From JANNWF01 sp052390415 (lineage in GTDB: Bacteria; Pseudomonadota; Gammaproteobacteria; Xanthomonadales; Xanthomonadaceae): DNA of 29,759 bases. The stretch is taken from NCBI GenBank assembly GCA_052390415.1, contig JBQTGY010000107.1, positions 1 to 29,759 of the forward strand, written 5' to 3'. The position numbers and the translations under genes are program-made. Every line of letters begins with the position of its first letter. The first letter of the stretch is position 1. Under the pieces are notes generated by a model. The model was not told where the DNA came from. It searched no databases and worked only from the letters and a program-made list of their open reading frames with translations. Positions 10,842 to 18,697 of this stretch are shown here, one piece after another.

Positions 10842-11603
10842 ATGACCGTCCTGAGTGTCAATGTCAACAAGATTGCGGTATTGCGAAACTCGCGCGGTGG
10901 CAGCGAGCCTGACCCAGTCGCGGCAGCCCATGCGTGTATTGCTGCCGGTTGCGGTGGCATCACCGTGCATCCGCGACCGGATGGGCGACATATACGGCAT
11001 GCAGATGTTCTCGCTCTTCGACAGCTGTGTCGGGGCCGAGTCGAATTCAACATCGAAGGCAATCCGTTTGCACCGGCACGGGAAGGCTATCTCGGCTTGA
11101 TCGAGTTGGTCCGCCTGACCCGACCCGAGCAATGCACCTTGGTTCCCGACGGAGATGGTCAGCTAACCTCCGATCACGGCTTTGACGTTGCGTCCAGCGG
11201 GCACCGTTTGGCACCTCTGATTGCCCAGCTCAGAGAGCTTGATTGTCGGGTCAGTATTTTCATGGATGCGGGTGCCGCAGGACTTGAGCAACTCAAGCAA
11301 CTGGGCGCGGATCGCATCGAGCTGTACACCGGCCCCTATGCACATGCTCACGCTGAGGGTATGGGGCGGCCTGCTGCACATGAGTGCGCAGCCACCGCAC
11401 TGGCGGCCATGCGGATCGGCCTCGGTGTCAACGCCGGTCACGACCTGAGTCAATCCAACTTGGAGGACTTTTTGACCGCAGTGCCTGGCGTGCTGGAGGT
11501 ATCCATTGGCCATGCACTGATTGCCGAATCGATTTACGCCGGATTGGAAGCGACAGTGCGTCGGTATCTGGAGATTATTGGGTCCGCGAACCGTGGCCGC
11601 TGA
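10842..11603 (+). CDS. pdxJ: Pyridoxine 5'-phosphate synthase
   Basis: PdxJ condenses 1-deoxy-D-xylulose 5-phosphate with 1-amino-acetone 3-phosphate to give pyridoxine 5'-phosphate, the last ring-forming step of DXP-dependent vitamin B6 synthesis. The 253-residue TIM-barrel protein shows the family landmarks: VNVNKIAVLRNSRG at the N-terminus, GITVHPRPDGRHI, the catalytic glutamate E72 in FNIEGNP, VSIFMDA, ELYTGPYA, VNAGHDL with the catalytic histidine, and SIGHALI near the end. The first-loop histidine of the E. coli enzyme is replaced by K10, as I recall for other PdxJ proteins of this type. A GTG at 10839 is possible but ATG 10842 fits the family. Its position near the tonB operon is as in Xanthomonas. 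Confidence 0.96.
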   Translation: MTVLSVNVNKIAVLRNSRGGSEPDPVAAAHACIAAGCGGITVHPRPDGRHIRHADVLALRQLCRGRVEFNIEGNPFAPAREGYLGLIELVRLTRPEQCTLVPDGDGQLTSDHGFDVASSGHRLAPLIAQLRELDCRVSIFMDAGAAGLEQLKQLGADRIELYTGPYAHAHAEGMGRPAAHECAATALAAMRIGLGVNAGHDLSQSNLEDFLTAVPGVLEVSIGHALIAESIYAGLEATVRRYLEIIGSANRGR

Positions 11604-11635
11604 ATGGCGATTTCTGTCTGTGGCTTGGGCAATCT

Positions 11636-11824
11636 ATGTCCTTACCAGAGCAGTTGGCTTCGTCGCCTGAAGGTCTTGCTCTGGTTGCGCTCGGTCTGCC
11701 TAGCGACTCGATTGCGATCGGGCGCCGGGTTGTTGGTGAAGATCTAGTTGAGCTGAGCACGCTGCCGAGCGAGCCTGCGCCTGGAGATGGCGGCTTTTTG
11801 AGGCTGTGGATGGCCAGCTATTGA
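11636..11824 (+). CDS. Doubtful 62-residue small ORF
   Basis: An ATG at 11636 opens a 62-codon frame (MSLPEQLASSPEGLALVALG at the start, LWMASY at the end). Codon choice looks compatible with coding, and the frame is open through the 3' end of pdxJ. There is no Shine-Dalgarno sequence and no recognisable domain, so it may be spurious. Confidence 0.2.
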   Translation: MSLPEQLASSPEGLALVALGLPSDSIAIGRRVVGEDLVELSTLPSEPAPGDGGFLRLWMASY

Positions 11825-11864
11825 AAGTGACTAAGACCTGATGTCGACGAGCGCCAGAAACGAC

Positions 11865-11886
11865 TGTGCCGCCCGAAGGCGGCACA
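11865..11886 (-). terminator. Terminator of the tonB-exb operon
   Basis: A perfect 9-bp stem (TGTGCCGCC at 11865-11873, GGCGGCACA at 11878-11886) lies 28 bases after the exbD2 stop. Read on the minus strand the loop is a C(UUCG)G tetraloop, the most stable kind, followed by the weak T-rich GTCGTTTCT. It is well placed to end the operon; the short T-tract leaves some doubt about intrinsic termination. Confidence 0.75.
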
Positions 11887-11914
11887 GGGTGAATTGCCGG
11901 CTTGGCGCTTGTCG

Positions 11915-12334
11915 CTACAACGTGTCGACGAACCCAATCTTGGCCACCCCAACGTTTTTCGCCGTCGCCAAGACTTCGGCTAGCACCTGATACTCCGCGT
12001 CCGGGCTGGCCTCAATTTCCAGCATCGGCTGGTCTTCCGCGATCTTGCCAATGGTTTCGATTTGAAGCGACGGCTCCAGGGCCGCTTTCGGAAGCGGCAG
12101 GTTGTCCCAATACAACGCGCCGCCAGCGTCAATCCGCAAGCGAATCGGTTTCGGCGGCTCTTTCGGGTTCTCTGGCTGATTCCGACTAGGTTGCGGCAAG
12201 TCAATTTGTACTTCAAACGACAGCAGGGGTGCGGTCACCATGAAAATGATCAACAACACCAACAGCACGTCGATCAGAGGCACGACATTCATGTCGCACT
12301 TGGCGCCGGCGGAAGAGACTGCACTAAATGCCAT
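11915..12334 (-). CDS. exbD2: ExbD-type biopolymer transport protein, second copy
   Basis: ExbD forms, with ExbB, the proton-driven inner-membrane motor that energises TonB. The 139-residue protein has the family layout: a short cytoplasmic N-terminus, one transmembrane helix (about 17-38) with the proton-carrying aspartate D22 in NVVPLIDVLLVLLIIFMV, and a periplasmic domain ending in AKIGFVDTL. It begins 9 bases after exbD1 and is the last gene of the operon. Its periplasmic linker is Pro/Glu-rich (QPSRNQPENPKEPPKP), unlike exbD1. The symbol follows the Xanthomonas naming of the second ExbD, where the two copies have been reported to differ in function. Confidence 0.93.
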   Translation of the reverse strand: MAFSAVSSAGAKCDMNVVPLIDVLLVLLIIFMVTAPLLSFEVQIDLPQPSRNQPENPKEPPKPIRLRIDAGGALYWDNLPLPKAALEPSLQIETIGKIAEDQPMLEIEASPDAEYQVLAEVLATAKNVGVAKIGFVDTL

Positions 12335-12343
12335 GGCTCGGTC

Positions 12344-12757
12344 CTACTTCTTGTCGGGGTGAGTGATGAAACCCACCTTGGCGATGCCGACCAGCTTGGC
12401 GGTTTGCACGACTTCAGCCAACACGCGGTACTTGGTGTCCTTGTCGCCGCGAATGTTGACCTGCGGCTGCGGCTTCTGTTGCGCCTCAACCGCGAGACGC
12501 GACTCAAGGATCTGCATGGTGACGGCTTCGTCGTTCCAGTAGATCTTGCCGTTCGTCTTCACCGCCAAAGTGATCGGTTCACCTTTGAACTTTTCGGTTG
12601 AGTCCAGGGTGGCCTCGGGCAGTTCGACCTTGACTTTGTGCGACATCAGCGGCGTGGTGACCATGAAGATGATCAGCATGACCAGCATGACGTCGACCAA
12701 AGGCACGACATTGGGCTCGGTGAAGCCCTGCCCGCCTTCGTTAGCGCTGAATGCCAT
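12344..12757 (-). CDS. exbD1: ExbD-type biopolymer transport protein, first copy
   Basis: This 137-residue inner-membrane protein is the ExbD partner of the ExbB/TonB energy-transduction complex. One transmembrane helix (about 17-38) carries the essential aspartate D22 in NVVPLVDVMLVMLIIFMV. The C-terminal periplasmic domain (about 45-137) ends AKVGFITHPDKK. The ATG at 12757 has GGGGAG upstream. It follows exbB by 42 bases and precedes exbD2 by 9. The two ExbD proteins share their N-terminal helix but differ clearly in the periplasmic domain, which suggests old duplication with divergence rather than redundancy (inference). Confidence 0.94.
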   Translation of the reverse strand: MAFSANEGGQGFTEPNVVPLVDVMLVMLIIFMVTTPLMSHKVKVELPEATLDSTEKFKGEPITLAVKTNGKIYWNDEAVTMQILESRLAVEAQQKPQPQVNIRGDKDTKYRVLAEVVQTAKLVGIAKVGFITHPDKK

Positions 12758-12799
12758 TCCTATACTCCCCGAATTCTGCTGCTGTCAGCGCTGATTGGA

Positions 12800-13576
12800 T
12801 CAGCGCTTGTTCGGCACGTCGCCGACGCGCGCGCCAGTGGCGAAGAAGTCGTGCAGATCGTGGGCAAAGGTGTCGAACTTGGCATTGGTGTTGCGGTTCT
12901 GGCGGCTGAAAGCGTTGTACGCGACCACCGCTGGAATGGCCACGGCCAGACCGAGGGCAGTCATGATCAGTGCTTCACCGACAGGACCGGCAACCGCTTC
13001 GATACCGGCGTTGCCGCTGGCACCAATTCCGAGCAGGGCGTTGTAGATGCCCCAGACCGTACCCAGCAAGCCGACAAACGGTGCAGTGGAGCCGACTGTT
13101 GCTAGCAGGGTCAGGCCATCTTCCAGCTTCGCGCTTTCACGGGTCACGGCTTGACGCAGCGCTCGATCAATGAACTCAGACCGATTCAGCGCTTCGACCA
13201 AGCGGCTGCCTTCATGCTTTTGATGATGAGCGGCTGCCTGTGCACAATCCAACGCGATCTTCGAGAACGGCTCGGCAGGCGGCTGCTCTTCCATCAAGCG
13301 AATCGCATCGGCGGCGTTGGTGGTCTCCCAGAATCCACCGACCACGCGTTCAGCGCGGCTGCGGATCATCACGTTTTTCAGCGTATTGATGACCGTGAAA
13401 TACCACGCAGCGATCGAGAACAGTACCAACGTCACCAGCACCATCCAACCGACGGCGTCGAGCTGATGGATCAAATGGGAAAAGCCCATTTGCTTGAGCG
13501 CAGCGGCGTCAGAAGCGGCGCCACCAATGGCCGGCAAGCCGGACGGGTCGAGCGGAGTTGCGGAGTCTTGGAGCAT
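12800..13576 (-). CDS. exbB: ExbB, MotA/TolQ/ExbB-family proton channel protein
   Basis: ExbB forms the pentameric core of the proton channel that drives TonB. The 258-residue protein has a first transmembrane helix at about 43-66 (GWMVLVTLVLFSIAAWYF) and a large cytoplasmic loop. Two conserved helices follow: GLTLLATVGSTAPFVGLLGTV, typical of MotA/TolQ/ExbB proteins, and GEALIMTALGLAVAIPAVVAYN. The ATG at 13576 has AAGGG about eight bases upstream. It lies 17 bases after tonB and is clearly in the same operon. TonB, two ExbD copies and no TolA or Pal nearby rule out TolQ. Confidence 0.95.
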   Translation of the reverse strand: MLQDSATPLDPSGLPAIGGAASDAAALKQMGFSHLIHQLDAVGWMVLVTLVLFSIAAWYFTVINTLKNVMIRSRAERVVGGFWETTNAADAIRLMEEQPPAEPFSKIALDCAQAAAHHQKHEGSRLVEALNRSEFIDRALRQAVTRESAKLEDGLTLLATVGSTAPFVGLLGTVWGIYNALLGIGASGNAGIEAVAGPVGEALIMTALGLAVAIPAVVAYNAFSRQNRNTNAKFDTFAHDLHDFFATGARVGDVPNKR

Positions 13577-13593
13577 AACGCTTACCCTTTTGC

Positions 13594-14256
13594 TTAGGCG
13601 TCGGAGAGTTTGAACGAGATTGGCACAAGCACCCAGCCCTGGATCGGCTTACCGTCTTTCAAGCCCGGGTTGAACAACCACTTTTGCACGGCGTCGATAG
13701 CTGCGCGATCCAGCAATCGAGAACGACTGGACCGCTCGACCTCGATTTGCACAGGCCTGCCATCGAGACCCACCAACACGCGAAGGACTACTTCTCCTTC
13801 TTCGCGTCGACGAATCGCTTGCGGCGGGTAGCGCGGTTGCCGAATCTTGTTGTAAGACTGATCCTGGGTTGGCAGGTAGTCTTGAGGCGGCTGTGGCGGC
13901 GCCGGTGGCGCTGGCGGCGGGGCAGCGACAGAAACCGGCGTCGGATCATCAAGCACAACCGGCGGCGGCGTTTCTTGCGGCGGTGGCGGTGTCTTCGGAC
14001 GCTCGATCTCCTTCGGCGGTGGACGCTTGGGAGGGTCGGGTGGCGGCGGCGGTGGCGGCGGCGGCGGCGGCGGCGGCTCAATGAAGGTGACCTCGACGAT
14101 CTCCGCTTCTTCTTCGCCGGTGGATGGTGCGGCGATGGGAGCCATCAGCACCATGAACCCGGCAACGTGCAGGGCGAACGCAAACGCCAAGCCTGTGACC
14201 CGTCCCCAGTGGAACTTGTCTGGCGTGTCGTAGCGATTGTTGGTCGATTCCGTCAT
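13594..14256 (-). CDS. tonB: Energy transducer TonB
   Basis: TonB carries proton-motive energy from ExbB/ExbD to outer-membrane TonB-dependent receptors. The 220-residue protein has an N-terminal signal anchor (about 18-38, GLAFAFALHVAGFMVLMAPI), a proline-rich periplasm-spanning region with 13 consecutive prolines, and a C-terminal TonB domain (about 140-220). The last has the core pattern RYPPQAIRRREEGEVVLRVLV, then AAIDAVQKWLFNPG. The ATG at 14256 is chosen; an in-frame GTG at 14262 would add two residues and neither start has a clear ribosome binding site. It heads the tonB-exbB-exbD1-exbD2 operon. No Fur-box-like sequence was seen upstream. Confidence 0.95.
   Translation of the reverse strand: MTESTNNRYDTPDKFHWGRVTGLAFAFALHVAGFMVLMAPIAAPSTGEEEAEIVEVTFIEPPPPPPPPPPPPPDPPKRPPPKEIERPKTPPPPQETPPPVVLDDPTPVSVAAPPPAPPAPPQPPQDYLPTQDQSYNKIRQPRYPPQAIRRREEGEVVLRVLVGLDGRPVQIEVERSSRSRLLDRAAIDAVQKWLFNPGLKDGKPIQGWVLVPISFKLSDA
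14038..14076 (-). repeat. Proline-codon microsatellite in tonB
   Basis: Thirteen consecutive proline codons are encoded here: one CCC, two CCA and ten CCG. Seven of the CCG codons are uninterrupted (14056-14076). Such a triplet run is prone to slippage, and translating it would depend on EF-P. Confidence 0.85.
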
Positions 14257-14393
14257 GCGCACCAGCAGTAATAAGTAAGGCGAGGTCGGGGCAGCGCGCT
14301 TGCCGCGAAGGCAGGCGCATCAACGTATAAAAACTGGAGGTCTAGCTTAACTCAAGCAGCACGGGCTGCACACGCACCAAGCAACAAAATCTG

Positions 14394-15671
14394 TCATTTG
14401 CTGCTTTGACGCAAGCCTTCTTCTGCTTGCTGCTTTGTCTCGGGGAACTTTGCCGCTTCTTTGTAGGCAGCGACCGCTGCCGTTTTGTTGTTGAGTCCGA
14501 GTTCCGAGCGAGCAATGGTCATCCACGCTTCCCCTGGCTTTTTCAAACCCTTCGCAAGTGCGGCCTGAGCAGCAGCTTTGGACTCGGCAAAACGCTCTTC
14601 ATTGGAAAGTACACGAGCAAGATTGAGTCCCGCTTCGCCATCGCTCGCCAGCGGCGCGGCTTTCTGGTACGCGACGATTGACTCATCAAATTTGTCGGTG
14701 AAGTAGTAGGCCTGCGCGAGCGCGGTGTAGACCTCGCCGGACTCCTTCAAAAGCCCCTTGCTTAGTCCCTCGTTGATGACACTGATGGCCTCGGCCTCCC
14801 TGCCGTCCATATTGAGGTACATGCTGTAGAGCTGCCGGTAATCCCGCTCTTCGGAGAACAATCCCTTCGCTCGCAGCCCTTCCAAGGTGGCGCTCGCCTT
14901 GTCGAACTGGTCGCCTTGCGCGTAAATGGAGGCCAGATTCATGGCGGCACGCTTGTCATCGGGATTGCGCGCCAACAAAGCCTCAGCCACTCGCGCGGCT
15001 TCCTCGGGCTTTTCCTGGTCGAAGTAGGCAGCCATCAACAATTGTTGCCAGGCGTCCTGTGGCTTTTCGCTGGTCTCGATGGCCTGCTTAAGCGCTTCCG
15101 CGGCTTCGGCAAAGCGATCCAAGCGATACAGTGCGTTGCCTTTGAGCGCCAGATACTCCGGCTTCACCGATTTGGTCTCGGTGAGGAAACGATCGAGCGC
15201 GGTCAAGGCCTCGGTGTAGCGCTCATCGCCCATTTCAATCTGCGCCACCTGCAACATCAGTTGGTAGTGGGTGTCGTTGCTCAATGCATCGGCGTCTATC
15301 GCCTTTTGCAGGTAACCCAATGCCGCCGGAAGGTCATCCAGCTGCAAGGCACCATAGGCGGCATTTTGATATGCGATTGCCACGTCACTGGGCTTGGCTT
15401 TGGGATCATTGGCCAGCGCCACGGAAGCATCGATCAGCTCCTGGAATTTGTCTTCCGCCGAAAACTTTGACAACGCTTGAACTTGCTTATTGAAGCGCGC
15501 CTGAATCTTGGGGGCACGGTCTTCGCGCGTGGCCAACGGGAACATAGGCTCGGGCTTTTCTTGCGCGGCCTGTCGGCGCGCCGCATGCACGTGTTCAACC
15601 ATGCTGGGTGCAATCAGCATCGCGCCTGCCAGCAACAGCAGCGCTTGAAGGAAGCGGGTTGAATAGGTCAT
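14394..15671 (-). CDS. Exported tetratricopeptide-repeat protein upstream of tonB
   Basis: The 425-residue protein has a signal peptide (LQALLLLAGAMLIAPSM, cleavage probably after HVHA near residue 30). It is otherwise built of about nine helical TPR-like repeats, for example YTEALTALDRFLTETK, FAEAAEALKQAIETS and FDESIVAYQKAAPLA. It is therefore likely a periplasmic scaffold protein. The ATG at 15671 has AAGGA about eight bases upstream. It lies 137 bases before tonB on the same strand. TPR proteins are encoded with TonB systems in other gammaproteobacteria, so a role in TonB complex function is a reasonable inference, not a demonstrated one. Confidence 0.88.
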   Translation of the reverse strand: MTYSTRFLQALLLLAGAMLIAPSMVEHVHAARRQAAQEKPEPMFPLATREDRAPKIQARFNKQVQALSKFSAEDKFQELIDASVALANDPKAKPSDVAIAYQNAAYGALQLDDLPAALGYLQKAIDADALSNDTHYQLMLQVAQIEMGDERYTEALTALDRFLTETKSVKPEYLALKGNALYRLDRFAEAAEALKQAIETSEKPQDAWQQLLMAAYFDQEKPEEAARVAEALLARNPDDKRAAMNLASIYAQGDQFDKASATLEGLRAKGLFSEERDYRQLYSMYLNMDGREAEAISVINEGLSKGLLKESGEVYTALAQAYYFTDKFDESIVAYQKAAPLASDGEAGLNLARVLSNEERFAESKAAAQAALAKGLKKPGEAWMTIARSELGLNNKTAAVAAYKEAAKFPETKQQAEEGLRQSSK

Positions 15672-15748
15672 CTGTTGTCCTTGGCTTACCGAGGCGCGTG
15701 TTCGCTGCCGGTTCGTTGCCGTCCGCTGGAAAGCCGGCCGGGGGCGGG

Positions 15749-15778
15749 AGTCTAGGGCTTTTTAGAGCGAATACTCAA
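15749..15778 (-). promoter_or_regulatory. Candidate promoter of the TPR gene
   Basis: On the minus strand TTGAGT (15773-15778) and TAGACT (15749-15754) are separated by 18 bases, a sigma-70-like pair about 78 bases before the TPR start codon. The same TAGACT box with 18-base spacing is seen for dnaA. Confidence 0.4.
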
Positions 15779-15889
15779 GGGTGCTGATTGACCCGGTTTG
15801 ATTTCGGTGCCATCGCGGTGACACCCAAACTTGAATACAAAGTCCCGAGTTCGTGAGGCAAACGCGGCTTCGGAGCGCCTCTGCAGGTG

Positions 15890-16852
15890 TCAAAGCGTGG
15901 GAAACTCGGCGCGCGCATAGGCCACTCGTTCGGCTGGATCCTTGGACAAACTGCCGGCCTTGTGCAGCTGTTCGACTTTTCTCAGGCGGTGCTCCAGACC
16001 ATTGCCGTTGGCTATTTGTATCGCCAAGCCAGGTCTTGCATTGAGTTCCAGGATCATCGGTCCCTTGACGTGATCGAGAACAAAATCAACGCCGACATAA
16101 CCGAGTTCCGAGAGCTCGTAGCAGCGCGAAGCCATATCCAGCAGATCGGCCCACTTGGGGATCTCCAAGCCAACGATGCTGCGCTCGGTATCCGGGTGCT
16201 CGCGGACAATCTCGTTACCCCAGACGCCGCGGCGAGTCAGGCCAGTGGGAATGTCGATGCCGACGCCGATCGCTCCTTGGTGCAGATTGGCCTTGCCGTC
16301 TGACAGGCGTGTCGGTAGCCGCACCATCGCCATTACCGGGTAGCCGAGGAACACGATGATGCGGACGTCGGGCACGCCCTTGTAGCTGACCTGATCAAAA
16401 ACCGGATCAAACTGCACGCAGTACTCGACCAGCAAATGGTCGGGATGGCCGCCTAACGAGAACAATCCCGACAGCGCGTTGGACAGGTGATGTTCGAACT
16501 CGCCACGACCCATCAGGTGGCCATTGGAACGGCGGTATTTGTCGCCGCGACGGCCGGAAATCACCAGGATCCCGTCGCCTCCCGAGCCATGCGCGGGCTT
16601 GACCACAAACTGCTCATGCGGAGCGAGTTTGGCATGCAGCTCGGCGATTTCATGCTCCTCGCGGACCAGTGCGTACAGCTCTGGCACGGGTAAGCCCGCC
16701 TTGATCGCCAGTTGTTTGGTTATCCACTTGTCGTCGACCCGCGGATAAAACTTGCGCGGGTTATGCATGAGTACGTAGTCGGCATTGCGCTGACCAATTC
16801 CGATCAGTCCGATCTTGCGCAAGTTGCGAGCAATGCTGAAGGGATTGAGCAT
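15890..16852 (-). CDS. RimK-related alpha-L-glutamate ligase-like ATP-grasp protein
   Basis: The 320-residue protein is an ATP-grasp carboxylate-amine ligase of the RimK-related type, which forms amide bonds using ATP. Visible landmarks are RNADYVLMHNPRKFYPRVDDK at the N-terminus, the nucleotide-binding FVVKPAHGSGGDGILVI (82-98), a central RIIVFLGYPVMAMVRLP, and the metal-binding strand VDFVLDHVKGPMILELNARPG near residue 290. The ATG at 16852 lies 5 bases after the stop of the 7TM gene; a TTG at 16861 would overlap that stop. This ligase and the 7TM inactive transglutaminase are a known conserved pair, usually with a retropepsin-like protease that is missing here. The substrate is unknown; it is not ribosomal RimK itself. 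Confidence 0.9.
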   Translation of the reverse strand: MLNPFSIARNLRKIGLIGIGQRNADYVLMHNPRKFYPRVDDKWITKQLAIKAGLPVPELYALVREEHEIAELHAKLAPHEQFVVKPAHGSGGDGILVISGRRGDKYRRSNGHLMGRGEFEHHLSNALSGLFSLGGHPDHLLVEYCVQFDPVFDQVSYKGVPDVRIIVFLGYPVMAMVRLPTRLSDGKANLHQGAIGVGIDIPTGLTRRGVWGNEIVREHPDTERSIVGLEIPKWADLLDMASRCYELSELGYVGVDFVLDHVKGPMILELNARPGLAIQIANGNGLEHRLRKVEQLHKAGSLSKDPAERVAYARAEFPTL

Positions 16853-16857
16853 GTGGA

Positions 16858-18489
16858 TCAACGATCAGTGGGGCTGTTGGAATGCCCATCACTGTTCGCC
16901 GCTGCAGCTGGTCTGGCCGCGGGGGACTCGGTGGCCGCTACCGATAGCGGTGCGCTGTTGCCTGCGGCGACTTCGCGCGCCAAGGCCCGAAAGCGGAACA
17001 GTTCGGTCAGCCGATAGCCAGAGTAGCGGCCTAGCAGCAGGATCAAAGCCAACAGGATCAGCAGCACTTCGGGGAACACAAAGACAATGTGTTCCAGTCG
17101 GTCCCAGCTCATGACCACGCTGGCCAATGCGGCTACCAGCAAGGTACCGATGCCTTCCTTGATGGCGTGACCTGCACCACGCTCTTCCCACGCGATGGAC
17201 ATGCGCTCGATGGTCATCGCCATGATGACCATGGGAAACAGTGCCACCGACAGACCAACCTCGATATTGAGCTGATTGGAGAGCACCGAGACCAAGGCCA
17301 TGAGCAAGACCACGATAGTCAGCACAGCGGCCAATCGTGGCACCAGCAGTAGCCGCAATCGCTCGAGATAAAAACGTACCAGCAAGCCCGAGCCGACGAC
17401 CAAGGCAAACAAGGCGATACCTGCAACGACACCCGTGTCACGAAACGCCAAAGCGACTAGCACGGGCATGAATGTCCCGTAGGTCTTGACGCCAACCAGG
17501 TTGCGCAACAGCAGCATCATGAAAGCACCGAGTGGCACCATCAGCAGCACCCGGTAGACCTCTTGGCTCTGCAAAGGCAAGCTGAGCAAGGAATAACGAA
17601 CCAGATTGGCATCTTGCACTTCCAACCGTTGCTCGGCGATCGCCATGGCATCGGCCAGGTTGCGGCTGACTGAGAACGTGACTGACGCGCGCGGAGTTTC
17701 GTCCACGACCAGCGCGGGTGCGCGGCTGGCGGTCCACAGGAAAAGATTCTCTGGCCAGCCCTCGGCTGCCGTGCGCAGATCGATGGTCAACCACTCGGTG
17801 CCATTGTGAACTTGCAGCCATGGCAGGAGTTCAGCTTGCCCTTGGGTTTCCCCGAGCTCGAAGCCATGCACGACATGGGCAGGGATATTGCGTGTGGCCA
17901 ACAAAGCGGCGATGAATTGAGCGCGGTCTTCGGGAGTGGGCAGCGTTTCGAGCAGCAACGCAACTTCTTCACCAACCGGGTTGGCATTGAATTGCCTAAC
18001 CAGTTCGCGAGCAAAAGTACCGATGTCTGCCGACCCTGACCGCACCTCTTCCAGCAGCACTTGAGTGGCGCTGGCATAGGGTTCTTCCAGCACCGGCGGC
18101 TCGCCGACCTTGGCCTTTTCGTCGAAGGTCGGCGCGTCGGTGCTGCGCACCACTGTGGCCCGGTAATAAAGCGCCTGCACACCCGTGGCCCGACGGATCG
18201 CCCACTGCACTTCGCGATTGCCGCGCCGGGTTTCCTCGAGTCGCGAGTAGTTGCGGGCGACGAAACGTTCATCGAGCAACGAAAAACCAGGGGTTTTCGA
18301 GGGCAATTGCAAGGTGACTGTGTTGGGACCGCGACGTGGCTGATACTCGACGCGCGCCTGCACCGTCCAGACGTCGACCTCGGATACTGCCTCCAGCGGG
18401 AATTGCAGCACCTTCCATTTGTAGAAAATGGCCGACGCGCCACCCAACGCGAGCAGCAATGCGAGCACGACAAGATGGGTTTTCTTCAT
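16858..18489 (-). CDS. Inactive transglutaminase fused to a 7-TM domain
   Basis: The 543-residue protein has an N-terminal anchor (about 5-24) and a periplasmic region of about 290 residues. That region contains a transglutaminase-like core (FIAALLATRNIPAHVVHGFELGE, then WLQVHNGTEWLTIDL). A C-terminal multi-helix membrane domain (about 315-510) and a low-complexity Ala/Ser/Pro tail complete it. The position where an active transglutaminase has its catalytic cysteine reads RAQFIAALL, with no cysteine, so catalysis is lost as expected in the Transglut_i_TM/7TM_transglut families. The ATG at 18489 is the only good start. It is immediately upstream of the RimK-like ligase gene, and the two are probably translationally linked. 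A role in sensing or supplying a substrate for the ligase is inference. Confidence 0.9.
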   Translation of the reverse strand: MKKTHLVVLALLLALGGASAIFYKWKVLQFPLEAVSEVDVWTVQARVEYQPRRGPNTVTLQLPSKTPGFSLLDERFVARNYSRLEETRRGNREVQWAIRRATGVQALYYRATVVRSTDAPTFDEKAKVGEPPVLEEPYASATQVLLEEVRSGSADIGTFARELVRQFNANPVGEEVALLLETLPTPEDRAQFIAALLATRNIPAHVVHGFELGETQGQAELLPWLQVHNGTEWLTIDLRTAAEGWPENLFLWTASRAPALVVDETPRASVTFSVSRNLADAMAIAEQRLEVQDANLVRYSLLSLPLQSQEVYRVLLMVPLGAFMMLLLRNLVGVKTYGTFMPVLVALAFRDTGVVAGIALFALVVGSGLLVRFYLERLRLLLVPRLAAVLTIVVLLMALVSVLSNQLNIEVGLSVALFPMVIMAMTIERMSIAWEERGAGHAIKEGIGTLLVAALASVVMSWDRLEHIVFVFPEVLLILLALILLLGRYSGYRLTELFRFRALAREVAAGNSAPLSVAATESPAARPAAAANSDGHSNSPTDR

Positions 18490-18697
18490 AGACGGCGGCG
18501 TTTACGCGGCTCCCCTTCCGCGTGCGACGAAAGGTCGCGAATGCTCAAAGTATATCGATTCGTTGCGACGCGCAGTGGCCGCCGCAACGGCCTCATCACG
18601 TTGCCAGCACTTAGGTCGAAGCGATCCAGTTGCGCGCGTTTTGCCACGCCACGCAGGCCGCAAACCAACACGATCTGCATGCTGTTGGCGAGGCGCA

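Larger units (their letters stand above)
11604..11914. other. Gene-poor spacer between pdxJ and exbD2
   Basis: This 311-base stretch holds one doubtful small reading frame (11636-11824) and the exbD2 terminator hairpin (11865-11886). I see nothing else. Confidence 0.6.

Noticed and set aside
15700..15710. GTTCGCTGCCG identical to the first 11 bases of the CRISPR repeat
   Set aside because: Only 11 bases match, the stem is incomplete and there is no periodicity; most likely chance.
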